Positions 1 through 8,243 are shown, numbered from the stretch's first letter. The stretch: DNA of 64,000 bases from Phycisphaerales bacterium (GCA_019744815.1 JAIEUA010000003.1:62001-126000), one strand, 5' to 3'. The notes: a model not told the origin generated them from the letters alone. Made by a program: numbers and translations.

Positions 1-7
1 TCTACCG

Positions 8-316
8 ATGGTCGCCCCGGCATTCCAACCTCCGGAACCGGAACGGATCCGCGCCTTCTGCGAGCGGTGGAACGTGCGCGAGCTCTCTGTTTTCGGGTCC
101 GTGTTGACCGGACTGGCTTTACCTTCCAGTGACATCGACGTCTTGGTCACGCTCTCCTCCGGGGTGGATCGCGACTGGGATCTGTGGCCGGCGATGCAGG
201 CGGACCTTGAGTCCATCTTCGGCCGACGAGTCGATCTGGTCGAACGCGAGCGGTTGAGCAATCCCTTCCGGCGCTACGAGATTCTCCGGACGCGGCGGGT
301 GCTGTATGCAGCCTGA
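8..316 (+). CDS. mntA: MNT-type nucleotidyltransferase antitoxin (type VII TA)
   Basis: This is a 102-residue minimal nucleotidyltransferase. The catalytic signature is intact: G30-S31, the D42-I-D44 pair and a third acidic residue at D76 (RRVDLVE). In HEPN/MNT systems this protein adds AMP to a tyrosine of the HEPN RNase and so silences it. The next gene is that HEPN partner, and its ATG lies 11 nt inside this gene, so the two are translationally coupled. The ATG at position 8 is the first start available; the window edge hides whether the gene begins further upstream. The family call is firm, while the toxin-antitoxin role is inferred from the pairing. Confidence 0.85.
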   Translation: MVAPAFQPPEPERIRAFCERWNVRELSVFGSVLTGLALPSSDIDVLVTLSSGVDRDWDLWPAMQADLESIFGRRVDLVERERLSNPFRRYEILRTRRVLYAA

Positions 317-671
317 CGTGAAGGACGCGGCTTACCTGCACGACATGCTCGTGGCGTCGGCCAGTGCGATCGAGTTCGTTGGCGATCTTGCTTACGAGCA
401 GTATCTTCGGTCGAAGCTGATTCGATCCGCCGTGGAGCGGCAGGTCGAGATCGTGGGTGAAGCTGCTCGGAAAGTGAGTCGCGAGTTCCAAGAGTCGCAT
501 CCGCAGATTCCGTGGGTGAACATTCAGGGCACGCGGCATCGGTTGGCCCACGACTACGGCGACGTGGATCACGCGGTGCTCTGGAGAGTCGTGCGGACGC
601 ATCTCCCGGAACTGGTGGAGCAACTGAACACTCTGTTGCCGGACCCGCCGTCCGAGGACGCTGGCGCGTGA
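306..671 (+). CDS. hepT: HEPN-domain (DUF86) RNase toxin
   Basis: This 121-residue all-helical HEPN protein carries the R-x4-H-x-Y active-site motif at R77/H82/Y84 (GTRHRLAHDYGDVDH). In the characterised family the Arg and His form the RNase site and the Tyr is the residue modified by the MNT partner, which is encoded immediately upstream with an 11-nt overlap. The stop TGA overlaps the GTG start of the following dihydrouridine synthase. A tRNA-modifying enzyme therefore lies directly behind a toxin that in studied cases cleaves tRNA or mRNA. That adjacency may be only transcriptional convenience. Confidence 0.85.
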   Translation: MQPDVKDAAYLHDMLVASASAIEFVGDLAYEQYLRSKLIRSAVERQVEIVGEAARKVSREFQESHPQIPWVNIQGTRHRLAHDYGDVDHAVLWRVVRTHLPELVEQLNTLLPDPPSEDAGA

Positions 672-1837
672 TCGCACGCCCGCTCCAACTCGGTCCCATC
701 CGGCTCGCGAGCAACCTGCTGCTGGCTCCGATCGCTGGTTACTGCGACCTGGCGTTCCGCACCATCGTGCGTGAGTGGTCGGCGCATCCGGCGGGCGTGG
801 GCATCGGCGTGGGGCTTGCCTGCACCGATCTGCTCTCGCCGCAGGGTTTGCTCCGCGGCACGGCGACCAGCCTGGACCTTGCCGCGACCAACGACTTTGA
901 CAAGCCGGTGGGGATGCAGCTCTACGGCAGTGATCCGGAGATCATGGCCCAGGGCGCTCGCTGGGCGGTGGAGCACGGCGCGACCATCGTCGATATCAAC
1001 ATGGGCTGCCCGGTCGACAAGGTGACGAAGAAAGACGGCGGGAGCAAGCTGCTCACCGACCTGTCGCGTGCTGTGGCGATCGCGAAGCGGGTGGTCGAGG
1101 AACTCGAGAAGTGCCCGCTGAGCCGCGAGGAATGGATGCGCCGGACGGGCAACTCGGAGTTTCTGGTGTCAGGTACGCACTGCCCGGTGCCTTTGACGTG
1201 CAAGATGCGTTTGTGCTGGTCGACCTCCGACTATGAGGGCGGCCTGGCCTGTTCGCCGCATCTGGCGAAGATGCTGGCCGATGTGGGCGTGGTCGGCGTC
1301 ACGGTGCACGGACGGACGACCGAGATGAAGTTCAGCGGCGAGGTGCAGCTTGCCGGCATCGCTCGCGTGGTGGAGGCGGTGAACGGCGCGATCCCGGTGA
1401 TCGGCAACGGCGACGTGCGCGAGCCTGAGGACGCGGTGCGGATGATCCACTCGACGGGATGCCAGGGCGTGATGATCGGGCGCGGGGCGCTGAGCACGCC
1501 GTGGATCTTCAGGGATGCCTGGGCGCTTCAGACTACCGGCGTCACACCCGCCAAGCCGAGCGAGCGGGAGATCATCGACAGCGTGCGTCGGTATCTCGCC
1601 CTGATGGTCGAGTACCGCGACGAGCACTACGCGATGGTGCAGATCCGGCGGCGGATGACGTGGTTCGCGAAGCGGCTGATGACGCTCGACGAGCGAGGGC
1701 GGATCGTGGGTGTGAAGCCGCTGAAGGAAGCGGTGCGGAACAGCAAGTCGCCGCTGGAGGTGAACCGGCAATTGGACACGTTCCTGGCCGGAGGATTGCG
1801 GGGCGGTTCGTACGAGACGGAAGAGGCCGGGGCGTAG
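668..1837 (+). CDS. tRNA-dihydrouridine synthase (Dus family)
   Basis: This FMN- and NADPH-dependent enzyme reduces uridine to dihydrouridine in tRNA. The 389-residue protein shows the Dus landmarks in order: APIAGYCDLAFR near the N-terminus, NMGCP around residue 111 with the catalytic Cys114, VTVHGRTTEMKF, the phosphate-binding IPVIGNGDV and GVMIGRGAL. I start it at the GTG at 668, which overlaps the upstream stop as GTGA and gives a normal N-terminus. A longer open frame upstream is only the shadow of hepT. An insertion of about 25-30 residues (KCPLSREEWMRRTGNS region) lies between the Cys motif and the CKMRLCW strand. Which uridine position it modifies cannot be told from sequence. Confidence 0.88.
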   Translation: MIARPLQLGPIRLASNLLLAPIAGYCDLAFRTIVREWSAHPAGVGIGVGLACTDLLSPQGLLRGTATSLDLAATNDFDKPVGMQLYGSDPEIMAQGARWAVEHGATIVDINMGCPVDKVTKKDGGSKLLTDLSRAVAIAKRVVEELEKCPLSREEWMRRTGNSEFLVSGTHCPVPLTCKMRLCWSTSDYEGGLACSPHLAKMLADVGVVGVTVHGRTTEMKFSGEVQLAGIARVVEAVNGAIPVIGNGDVREPEDAVRMIHSTGCQGVMIGRGALSTPWIFRDAWALQTTGVTPAKPSEREIIDSVRRYLALMVEYRDEHYAMVQIRRRMTWFAKRLMTLDERGRIVGVKPLKEAVRNSKSPLEVNRQLDTFLAGGLRGGSYETEEAGA

Positions 1838-1938
1838 GGGCTGGGCGGCGGTCTCGCGCTTATGCGTGCTGGGGAGAGCGAGACGTCCGCTTCGTTCGTG
1901 TGGTGGCCTTTTGCGCGGCGTACTTACTTGCGGCGTAC
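1838..1938. other. Short convergent spacer with weak hairpin
   Basis: This spacer separates the 3' ends of the Dus gene and the polyprenyl synthase gene. Arms GTCTCGC (1851-1857) and GCGAGAC (1878-1884) could form a 7-bp stem with a 20-nt loop. No T-run follows on either strand, so it is at best a poor terminator. Confidence 0.3.
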
Positions 1939-2976
1939 TTAGAGGTTCCGTTCCACGACCGCGTCCGCGGCCTGGAGCAGACCGGTCTTGGCGGCGGACT
2001 CGGGCACGTCCGCGAGTTCGGCCTTGGCCTCGCTCACGAGCCGCTTGGCGCTGGCGCGGGCGTAGTCGAGCGAGTTGGTGGAATCGAGGGCGCGGCGCAG
2101 GGCCTTCGCGGCTTCGCGGGCCTGCTCGTGGCCTTCGCCGGATTCCTCCAGCAGCACGAGCGAGCGGCCGCGGTCGGCGGGCTTGCAGGTGGCGAGGTGG
2201 TGGATCAAGGGCAGGGTGAGCTTGCCCTTCTCGAGGTCCTTGCCCAGCGACTTGCCGACGACGGATTCCACGCCGGTGAGATCGAGCAGGTCGTCCTGGA
2301 TCTGGAACGCGATGCCGAGGCGGCGGCCGTAGGTCGCGAGGCGCTCGCAGGTCGCGTCGCTCGCGCCGCTGCACGCGGCGCCGAGGCGGCACGCCGCGGC
2401 GATGAGCGCGGCGGTCTTGCGGGCCACGATCTCGTAGTACGTGGGCTCGTCGAGCGAGTAGTCGTCGCGGTGGTGCAGCTGCAGCAGTTCGCCCGCGCAC
2501 ATGACCATGCTGGCGTCGGCGACGACGAGGGCGGCACGCTGATCCTGGAGCTGCGAGCAGAGGTGATAGGCGGAGGCGATGAGGTAATCGCCGAGGATGA
2601 CGGCGGGCTCGTTGCCGCGGAGGCGGTTGACGGTGAGGCCCTTGCGGCGGGTGTCGGCTTCGTCGAGCACGTCGTCGTGCACGAGGGTCGCCATGTGCAC
2701 CATCTCGACGACGGCACCGAGCAGGGCGTGGTCGCGGGTGAGCAGGGTGTTCAGGTCCGCGCTCGGGGTCGTCGAGGTCGCCATGCCGCAGAGGCCGACG
2801 AGGGTGGGGCGGAGCATCTTGCCGCGGTAGGCCTCGACATGGCGGACGAGCGCGGCGACGGGGGGCAGGTCCGAGCGGAGCTGCTCGTCGAAGATGCGTG
2901 CGGTGCGGTCAAGATGCGACGCGATCGCGTTGGCGATGCGGTCGTCGGCGGAGATACCCGAAGCGATCGGGAGCAT
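1939..2976 (-). CDS. Polyprenyl diphosphate synthase (trans-isoprenyl)
   Basis: This 345-residue all-helical prenyltransferase condenses isopentenyl diphosphate with allylic diphosphates. Both aspartate-rich motifs are present: the first at D101-D102-x2-D105 (HDDVLDEAD) and the second at D228-D229-x2-D232 (FQIQDDLLD), with the basic LRP segment near residue 56. Long-chain synthases of this type supply quinone side chains; chain length is not predictable with confidence here. ATG at 2976. It stands alone on the minus strand and converges with the Dus gene. Its product class could feed the squalene genes near 44-46 kb, but that link is speculative. Confidence 0.88.
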   Translation of the reverse strand: MLPIASGISADDRIANAIASHLDRTARIFDEQLRSDLPPVAALVRHVEAYRGKMLRPTLVGLCGMATSTTPSADLNTLLTRDHALLGAVVEMVHMATLVHDDVLDEADTRRKGLTVNRLRGNEPAVILGDYLIASAYHLCSQLQDQRAALVVADASMVMCAGELLQLHHRDDYSLDEPTYYEIVARKTAALIAAACRLGAACSGASDATCERLATYGRRLGIAFQIQDDLLDLTGVESVVGKSLGKDLEKGKLTLPLIHHLATCKPADRGRSLVLLEESGEGHEQAREAAKALRRALDSTNSLDYARASAKRLVSEAKAELADVPESAAKTGLLQAADAVVERNL

Positions 2977-3017
2977 TCATCAAGGATAGGAAGAATGTGC
3001 CGAGGAATCGCGGGGAT

Positions 3018-3857
3018 TTACTTCTCCGCGCTGATATACGCGATGTAGCAGCGGCAGGCTTCGCCCTTGGTGGTTTTGCGGAAGATCCCGTTTCCGCCGC
3101 CCTTTTCGTCGTCGCCTTCCCAGTAGACGCTGATGTTGCGGAAGCCCGCCTCGCGGAGCAGTTCCTGGACCTCCACCAGCGACCACAGCCGCCAGTGGTA
3201 GGTGAACGCCCGCATCATCGGGGGCCCCTTGCGGAACTCAAAGTGGATGTGATTGGTCTTCTCGCCCGTGATCGGGTTGTACGACGCCTGATCCCACACG
3301 TAGGTGAACCCACGCCGCGGCCCGCCGATGCGGCGGCGCTCCTTCACCTCGTCGTAGGCGTCGCTTCCGCCGTAGTGATCGAGGAAGAAGACGCCGTCCT
3401 TGGCGAGCGACCGGCGCACGGTCTCGAAGTAGCCCCGGAGGATCTCGCGGGTCTTGAAGAGCCAGTAGGAGAAGTTCATCGCCAGGACGATCTGCGGCGA
3501 GCCTCCCAGGGCCTTCACGCTCGCCGCGCCCGGGTCGAGCACGTTGCGCTTCAAGAGCTCGATCCGCGTCTGCGCCTCGGGCGTCAGCTTCGCGACGTGG
3601 CGTTGCATGCCGTTGGCGAGAGTGGGGGCGTCGAGGTCGAGACCGATGGCGCGGTTGGTCGTGCGGCGACGGACCCACTCGCACGCGCTGGCGGCGGTGC
3701 CGCAGAAGTCCTCGCGGAGCAGGGCGGCCTTCTTGCCCTTGAGCTTGCGGTAGGTCGCGTCGACGAAATCGATCTCGGCCTCGGGCGATTGCACGGCCCG
3801 CTCGTAGAGGTCGTGCTTGTCGGCGTTGGCGCGGGTGAGGATGGGGAGGCGTGGCAT
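3018..3857 (-). CDS. Class I SAM-dependent methyltransferase, substrate unknown
   Basis: This 279-residue protein has a Rossmann methyltransferase core. The glycine-rich SAM loop is REDFCGTAASACEW, followed by an acidic strand end (IGLDLDAPTL), LAMNFSYWL and VFFLDHYGGSDAY. The substrate is not recognisable. I use the ATG at 3857 (MPRLPILTRANADKHDLYE) because the only longer start, at 3881, is TTG. Members of this family often annotate simply as class I methyltransferases. It could share a transcript with the polyprenyl synthase gene 41 nt downstream on the same strand, which would fit quinone methylation, but nothing in the sequence proves it. Confidence 0.75.
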   Translation of the reverse strand: MPRLPILTRANADKHDLYERAVQSPEAEIDFVDATYRKLKGKKAALLREDFCGTAASACEWVRRRTTNRAIGLDLDAPTLANGMQRHVAKLTPEAQTRIELLKRNVLDPGAASVKALGGSPQIVLAMNFSYWLFKTREILRGYFETVRRSLAKDGVFFLDHYGGSDAYDEVKERRRIGGPRRGFTYVWDQASYNPITGEKTNHIHFEFRKGPPMMRAFTYHWRLWSLVEVQELLREAGFRNISVYWEGDDEKGGGNGIFRKTTKGEACRCYIAYISAEK

Positions 3858-3902
3858 GGGGGGAAGGTACGCACAAAGCAACTAATCGGGTAGTCTTCCA
3901 CC

Positions 3903-4301
3903 ATGAAAACCGTCTTGTCCTTTGCTCTCTTGGTGTGGTCGTTGCTCAGCTTTCTCTTCGCGTATCAGGCGGCATTCACGTCCGGGCACTTGCGGATTCT
4001 CGGTTGGGCGCACCTTGAGCCATCCATGAGAGTCGCATTCGCCGCCGAAAAGGACCAGGCGAGTTTCGATGAGCTCATCAGGACCGCGATTCAGAACGTC
4101 AATGACCACCAACCCGGAGCAATCAACGGCGAATCGTCGGCGGCGCTCAGTCAGTGGCTCGCATCTTCAATAACCGGGTCGGAGAGATCCCGTTTGGACG
4201 TGCTCGCGATCATTTGGGGTGTGAACGGAGTACTCTGCCTTCTGTCATCTGTTGTCTTGCTTCGAGCCGCTCATGCTGCCTCGCCTTCCGTTCCGACTTG
4301 A
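3903..4301 (+). CDS. Small two-helix membrane protein, unknown
   Basis: This 132-residue protein has one hydrophobic segment at the N-terminus (TVLSFALLVWSLLSFLFA) and one near the C-terminus (LAIIWGVNGVLCLLSSVVLL). They enclose a polar loop of about 75 residues, so the middle is probably extracytoplasmic or cytoplasmic between two anchors. I recognise no family. Base composition is visibly less GC-rich than flanking housekeeping genes, which suggests recent acquisition. It diverges from the methyltransferase gene (45-nt gap) and is followed 57 nt later by another small protein of the same topology. Confidence 0.6.
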   Translation: MKTVLSFALLVWSLLSFLFAYQAAFTSGHLRILGWAHLEPSMRVAFAAEKDQASFDELIRTAIQNVNDHQPGAINGESSAALSQWLASSITGSERSRLDVLAIIWGVNGVLCLLSSVVLLRAAHAASPSVPT

Positions 4302-4358
4302 CCGCCCGAATAGTCGCGTGGAGGCAAGCAACACCTAGCCGCACCTTGGAATACGTCG

Positions 4359-4691
4359 ATGCGACTTCTTCTGGTCATTCTCGCGACAAGTCAGATCTGC
4401 CTGGGCGCCTGGGTTGCCGTGCAATGCGCGTGGGGCTCGGCAGGTCTTGCCGCGTTTTCCGACGACGTAACCCGACTCGCAGAATCGGTTGACACACCTC
4501 GTTGGAAGGAGGCAAATCCACACGCGCCAGTTCCAACACGGGAGGACGTTTTTCGATCCGCTCAAGGGTACAGCGGAAACCGCTTCTCGCGATTGTTGCT
4601 CGTGGTACCGTTCACCTGTTTGCTCAATGCGATTGCGATGATCTATCTGGCCGTTGTCGCTCGACAAATGCAACTGAATCGTCATGAGTGA
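4359..4691 (+). CDS. Small two-helix membrane protein, unknown
   Basis: This 110-residue protein has an N-terminal hydrophobic segment (RLLLVILATSQICLGAWVAV), a polar middle of about 50 residues and a C-terminal segment (LLLVVPFTCLLNAIAMIYLA). Topology mirrors the preceding gene, although the sequences are not obviously alignable. Its stop overlaps the ATG of the DNA methyltransferase gene by 8 nt (ATGAGTGA), implying translational coupling to that enzyme. Composition is again less GC-rich than the surroundings. No family recognised; it could be an old paralogue of its neighbour or an accessory to the methylase. Confidence 0.6.
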   Translation: MRLLLVILATSQICLGAWVAVQCAWGSAGLAAFSDDVTRLAESVDTPRWKEANPHAPVPTREDVFRSAQGYSGNRFSRLLLVVPFTCLLNAIAMIYLAVVARQMQLNRHE

Positions 4692-5433
4692 AGCTACGAG
4701 AACAGACTGGCTCCCCTTCGCCCGCGCCCTGCCGCGCGCCAGCGTCGACCTCTGCTACGTCGACCCGCCATTCAACACTGGCGTGAAGAGAACCGCAACC
4801 CGCCCGATCCGCGGCACGCGGGCCAGCCACCCCGCCAGCTATCAGGACAACTGGCCCACCATCGATGCCTACCTCGCCTGGCTCCGCGAGCGACTCGCCG
4901 CCACCATTCCCGCGATCAAGCCCAGCGGCAATCTCCTCGTTCACGTCGACTGGCGCACCAGCCATCGCGTCCGCGTGCTGCTCGATGAGCTTCTCGGTGC
5001 CGACCGCTTCGTCAACCACCTCATCTGGTCCTACGGCCTGGGCGGTTCCTCGCCACGCATGTTCGCCCGGAAGCACGACGACATCCTCTTCTACTGCGTC
5101 GATCCCGCTCGCCACTACTTCGATCCGCCCCGCATCCCCGCGACCAGCCGTCGCATGCGTGGCCAGACCAAGAAGGCGACCGATGTGCTCGACATTCCTG
5201 CCATCAACAACATGGCCGCCGAACGGACGGGGTATCCCACGCAGAAACCGCTGGCGCTGTTGGAGCTGTTGGTCGCCGCGTGCTCGCCGGCGAAGGGAAC
5301 CGTCCTCGATCCCTGCTGCGGCAGCGGCACGACGCTGGTGGCTGCGAAGAAACTCGGCCGCACGCCGATCGGCTGCGACCTCAGCCCGGCCGCGGTACGT
5401 CTCACACGGACCCGCCTCTCCGAAATCCCTTGA
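4684..5433 (+). CDS. Solitary beta-class DNA methyltransferase
   Basis: This 249-residue enzyme has catalytic motif IV (YVDPPFNTG) near residue 25 and the SAM-binding motif I (DPCCGSGTTL) near residue 215. That order is typical of beta-class N6-adenine or N4-cytosine methyltransferases. The linker FARKHDDILFYC and YPTQKPLALLELL are also characteristic. Asp-Pro-Pro-Phe favours N6-adenine, but this motif does not settle the base. No restriction endonuclease or specificity subunit lies beside it, so it is an orphan methylase, either regulatory or the remnant of a restriction system. It overlaps the preceding small membrane protein gene by 8 nt. Confidence 0.85.
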   Translation: MSEATRTDWLPFARALPRASVDLCYVDPPFNTGVKRTATRPIRGTRASHPASYQDNWPTIDAYLAWLRERLAATIPAIKPSGNLLVHVDWRTSHRVRVLLDELLGADRFVNHLIWSYGLGGSSPRMFARKHDDILFYCVDPARHYFDPPRIPATSRRMRGQTKKATDVLDIPAINNMAAERTGYPTQKPLALLELLVAACSPAKGTVLDPCCGSGTTLVAAKKLGRTPIGCDLSPAAVRLTRTRLSEIP

Positions 5434-5471
5434 TGCCGTGATGCCTGTGTGCCTTGATGCCTTCTTCATCC
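5430..5471 (+). repeat. 8-nt-period array (CTTGATGC type)
   Basis: Units CTTGATGC, CGTGATGC, CTGTGTGC and CTTGATGC follow one another and end in CTTCTTCA. The array ends 26 nt before the chosen start of the next membrane protein gene. A near-identical arrangement, read on the minus strand, lies just upstream of aroB (37483-37527). This is seen directly; its function is unknown. Confidence 0.7.
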
Positions 5472-5497
5472 TCGGCCACCCAATACGATCCACCTTC

Positions 5498-6061
5498 ATG
5501 CCCGACGACGTGTCTGAACATCCGATCCGAAACCCCGTGCTGCGCGCGATCGCGCAGTGGTACGCACGGCGGATCGTGAACGTCAACGTCAACATCCTCG
5601 CCGCGGGATTTCTGGCGCTCATCCCCGTTTCGCTTGCCGTCTACGCCATCCACAAGACCGGCCTCGTGACCAACCCGTGGTGGATCACCGCGATCACCTT
5701 CGGCCTCGACGTCGTCTTCGACTTCTCCATCTACTTTGCGCTGCACTACCTCGCCAACCACGGCCCGCTTCGCAAGCTGGTCGCCGCCAACCCCGCGTAC
5801 CGCGGCATGTCGTTCCTCCACGACGCCGGCATCGTCCAGATGCAGCGTGCCATCCTCTCGCCCCTGCTCTACATCCTCTGGCTCGGCACCCAGAACTACA
5901 TGCTGCACCATCAGATCTTGAACGGCTTCTGGGCCACCGCCGCCGGCGGCGTGCTCGGCATCGGAGTGAGCCGCGTGATCCACACCGTCTGGATGATCCA
6001 GGAAGAAAAGCGCCGAACCGCCAAGCTCGCCACCGCACCAGCGTCCGTCGCGCAGCCCTGA
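5498..6061 (+). CDS. Multi-pass membrane protein, unknown
   Basis: This 187-residue protein has about four hydrophobic segments (ILAAGFLALIPVSLAVYAIH, WWITAITFGLDVVFDFSIYF, ILSPLLYILWLGTQN, FWATAAGGVLGIGVSRVI) and a basic C-terminal tail. No family recognised. I start it at ATG 5498 (MPDDVSEHP). An upstream in-frame ATG at 5441 would place translation inside an 8-nt-period repeat array (5430-5471) and looks less likely. It follows the DNA methyltransferase by 64 nt on the same strand. Confidence 0.65.
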   Translation: MPDDVSEHPIRNPVLRAIAQWYARRIVNVNVNILAAGFLALIPVSLAVYAIHKTGLVTNPWWITAITFGLDVVFDFSIYFALHYLANHGPLRKLVAANPAYRGMSFLHDAGIVQMQRAILSPLLYILWLGTQNYMLHHQILNGFWATAAGGVLGIGVSRVIHTVWMIQEEKRRTAKLATAPASVAQP

Positions 6062-6168
6062 CTGCGCTGCTCTTCCGCGCCGCCCCAGCGAGCCGGGGCG
6101 TTCCCGCCCCGGCGCAGTGAACACCCGATCCCACTCTCACACTCGTTCACGTTTCCCCCGCTCTTCTT

Positions 6169-6215
6169 CCCCTGCTCCGCTACTCCCCTCCTCCCCTGCT
6201 CCCCTTCCCCACCCC
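6169..6215 (+). repeat. Pyrimidine octamer array ending at asparagine synthetase start
   Basis: Five consecutive octamers (CCCCTGCT, CCGCTACT, CCCCTCCT, CCCCTGCT, CCCCTTCC) run to position 6208, then CCACCCC leads straight into the ATG at 6216. There is no purine Shine-Dalgarno in this leader. The same units in the same orientation precede the dehydratase gene at 20637. Seen directly; a leader function is inference. Confidence 0.75.
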
Positions 6216-8204
6216 ATGTGCGGCATCGCCGGCATTCTCAAGGTCCACCCCGCCGGCGTCGCACCACCGCCGCCCGATGTCGCCATCCCCGACGCCTGGC
6301 TCGACATCCTCGACGACTCCATCAAACACCGCGGCCCCGACGGCCAGGGCCGCTTCCGCGATCGCGCGACGCGACCGGATGGCACGATCGTCGACGTCGC
6401 GTTTGTCCACCGCCGCCTGTCGATCATCGACCATGCCGGCGGCCATCAGCCGATGGTGAGTGAGCGCGGGGCGCACCCTGACAAGCCCAGGAACGGCCGC
6501 GTCGCGGTCGTCTTCAACGGCTGCATCTACAACCACCGCGACCTCCGCCGCGAGCTGCAGTCCGCTGGCCACCAGTTCGTGACGGACCACAGCGACACCG
6601 AGGTCCTCGTCCACGGCTGGCGCGAATGGGGCTTTGAACTCTGCCACCATCTCGATGGCATGTATGCGATGGCAATCTGGGACCAGGCCAGCGCCGGAGC
6701 GCAGTTTGTTGTCGACACGATGGGTGAGAAGCCACTCTACTTCAGTCACGATTGGCCCGAACACACGCTGGTTTCCTTTGCGAGCACTCTTCCCGCGTTG
6801 GCGAGGCTGCGCCGAGTCATGGGTCAGAATGTGGTCGCAGAAGATCATCCGTTCGCAATGTCCGACTTGCTCGCTTACGGATTCCTCACAGGACAGGACC
6901 ATTGGGGGTTCTCACCCATCAAATCGATCAATCGTGTGGGATCCCGGGGTCCGCTCGGAGCCTTCGCAGCGAACGGGCGCCTTCGACCCGAGCATCATCC
7001 CGTCGGTCGACGCATCCCTTCGTATGCCGAACGATCGTCCGACAACGGTGATGCGTTCACCGTCGCCAACATTGAGCAGGCGCTCCAAAGCTCAGTGGAA
7101 ACCCGGCTTGAGTCCGATGTACCGACGGGCTGTTTCCTCTCTGGCGGGATTGATTCATCGCTTGTCAGCCTGTACGCCAAGCGTTTGCGTGGCGACGTGC
7201 GGACGTTTTGCATCAGGATGCCCGCGGCGTCATACGACGAGAGCCCGGTCGCCGAAGAAGTCGCCCGGCACATCGGCACCACCCACACAACGCTTGAGTG
7301 CGACGCCGATCCCAGTGGAGATCTCGTGACACTCATTCGCGAGCTCGGCATTCCCTTCGGCGACTCATCGCTGCTGCCGACCCATTGGGTGTCGAAGGCG
7401 GCAAAGTCCAGCCTCAGCGTTGCTCTCAGCGGCGACGGTGGAGACGAGTTGTTCTGTGGCTACGAGCGGTACCGAGCCGCCAAAGTCCTGCAGCGCTGGT
7501 CGAGCTTTCTTTCACTCGTACCAAGCCTCACACGATTTCAGCGTCGCGAGAAGAGTCGAACGACTCGCATCGGTCGGCTCGTTCAAGCCGCGAAAGACGG
7601 CGGCTACCCCGCCTTGCTGATGATCTTTCCGCCATCTGACTTGCAGGAACTTGTGGGTATGCGCGGTCGCAACCCATGGCCGAAGGACTTAGCGAGCGAC
7701 AGTATCGCGCAGGCCGTTCGATTCGACATCCTGAACTACTTGCCGGGGGACCTGCTCACCAAGGTTGATACCGCCGCGATGGCCGTCGCTCTTGAGGTTC
7801 GGGCTCCTTTCCTGTCGTCGGAGATCGTGCACAGGAGCATGAAGACGCCGATCTCGACATTGATGCTCGGAGGAAAACGCAAGGGCCTCCTCAGGTATGT
7901 CGCTAGCCAGCACTTCCCTCCCGACATCGTCGACCGCCCCAAGATGGGCTTTTCCATCCCCATCGGCGAGTGGTTCCGCACCGACTACGGCGGGATGCGG
8001 CAACTCCTCCTCGACACGCTCAACGGCCCCGACCCGTTCCCCGAAGATCTCCTGGGCATCACCATCAACCGCCGCTTCGTCTCTCAGATGGTGAACGATC
8101 ACATGAGCCGCAGACGCGACCATTCCCAGCGCCTCTACATGCTCCTCGTGTTGGCCATCTGGGCCGCGTGGCTCCGCGGTATCAACCGCGGCTCCGCGAC
8201 CTGA
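6216..8204 (+). CDS. asnB: Asparagine synthetase (glutamine-hydrolysing)
   Basis: This 662-residue enzyme transfers the amide of glutamine to aspartate using ATP. The start at 6216 gives MCGIAGIL, which places the glutaminase nucleophile at Cys2 after Met removal; the longer open frame upstream is a repeat-coded artefact. The N-terminal class II amidotransferase domain (about 1-210) includes KHRGPDG, RLSIID, FNGCIYNH and GEKPLYF. The synthetase domain carries the PP-loop SGGIDSSL and SGDGGDELFCGY. Base composition shifts inside the gene: the middle, roughly 6630-7900, is less GC-rich than both ends. Homologues occur both in amino-acid synthesis and in surface-glycan clusters; no glycan genes are adjacent here. 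Confidence 0.9.
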   Translation: MCGIAGILKVHPAGVAPPPPDVAIPDAWLDILDDSIKHRGPDGQGRFRDRATRPDGTIVDVAFVHRRLSIIDHAGGHQPMVSERGAHPDKPRNGRVAVVFNGCIYNHRDLRRELQSAGHQFVTDHSDTEVLVHGWREWGFELCHHLDGMYAMAIWDQASAGAQFVVDTMGEKPLYFSHDWPEHTLVSFASTLPALARLRRVMGQNVVAEDHPFAMSDLLAYGFLTGQDHWGFSPIKSINRVGSRGPLGAFAANGRLRPEHHPVGRRIPSYAERSSDNGDAFTVANIEQALQSSVETRLESDVPTGCFLSGGIDSSLVSLYAKRLRGDVRTFCIRMPAASYDESPVAEEVARHIGTTHTTLECDADPSGDLVTLIRELGIPFGDSSLLPTHWVSKAAKSSLSVALSGDGGDELFCGYERYRAAKVLQRWSSFLSLVPSLTRFQRREKSRTTRIGRLVQAAKDGGYPALLMIFPPSDLQELVGMRGRNPWPKDLASDSIAQAVRFDILNYLPGDLLTKVDTAAMAVALEVRAPFLSSEIVHRSMKTPISTLMLGGKRKGLLRYVASQHFPPDIVDRPKMGFSIPIGEWFRTDYGGMRQLLLDTLNGPDPFPEDLLGITINRRFVSQMVNDHMSRRRDHSQRLYMLLVLAIWAAWLRGINRGSAT

Positions 8205-8220
8205 ACGCCCGCAAAACGAA

Positions 8221-8243
8221 CCCTCCCGCGCAAGCGGAGGGTC
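8221..8243. repeat. Hairpin of the CCTCCCGC class
   Basis: CCCTCCCGC, loop GCAA and GCGGAGGG form a stem with one bulged C, just past the asparagine synthetase stop. Another member of the class lies after lipB (40965-40984). No T-run follows, so it resembles a dispersed palindrome more than a classical terminator. Confidence 0.5.

Noticed and set aside
1169..2500. Long minus-strand open frame of 443 codons across dus and the polyprenyl synthase
   Set aside because: It is Arg/Pro-rich, lies in a different frame from the real polyprenyl synthase and antisense to dus; a GC-driven shadow.
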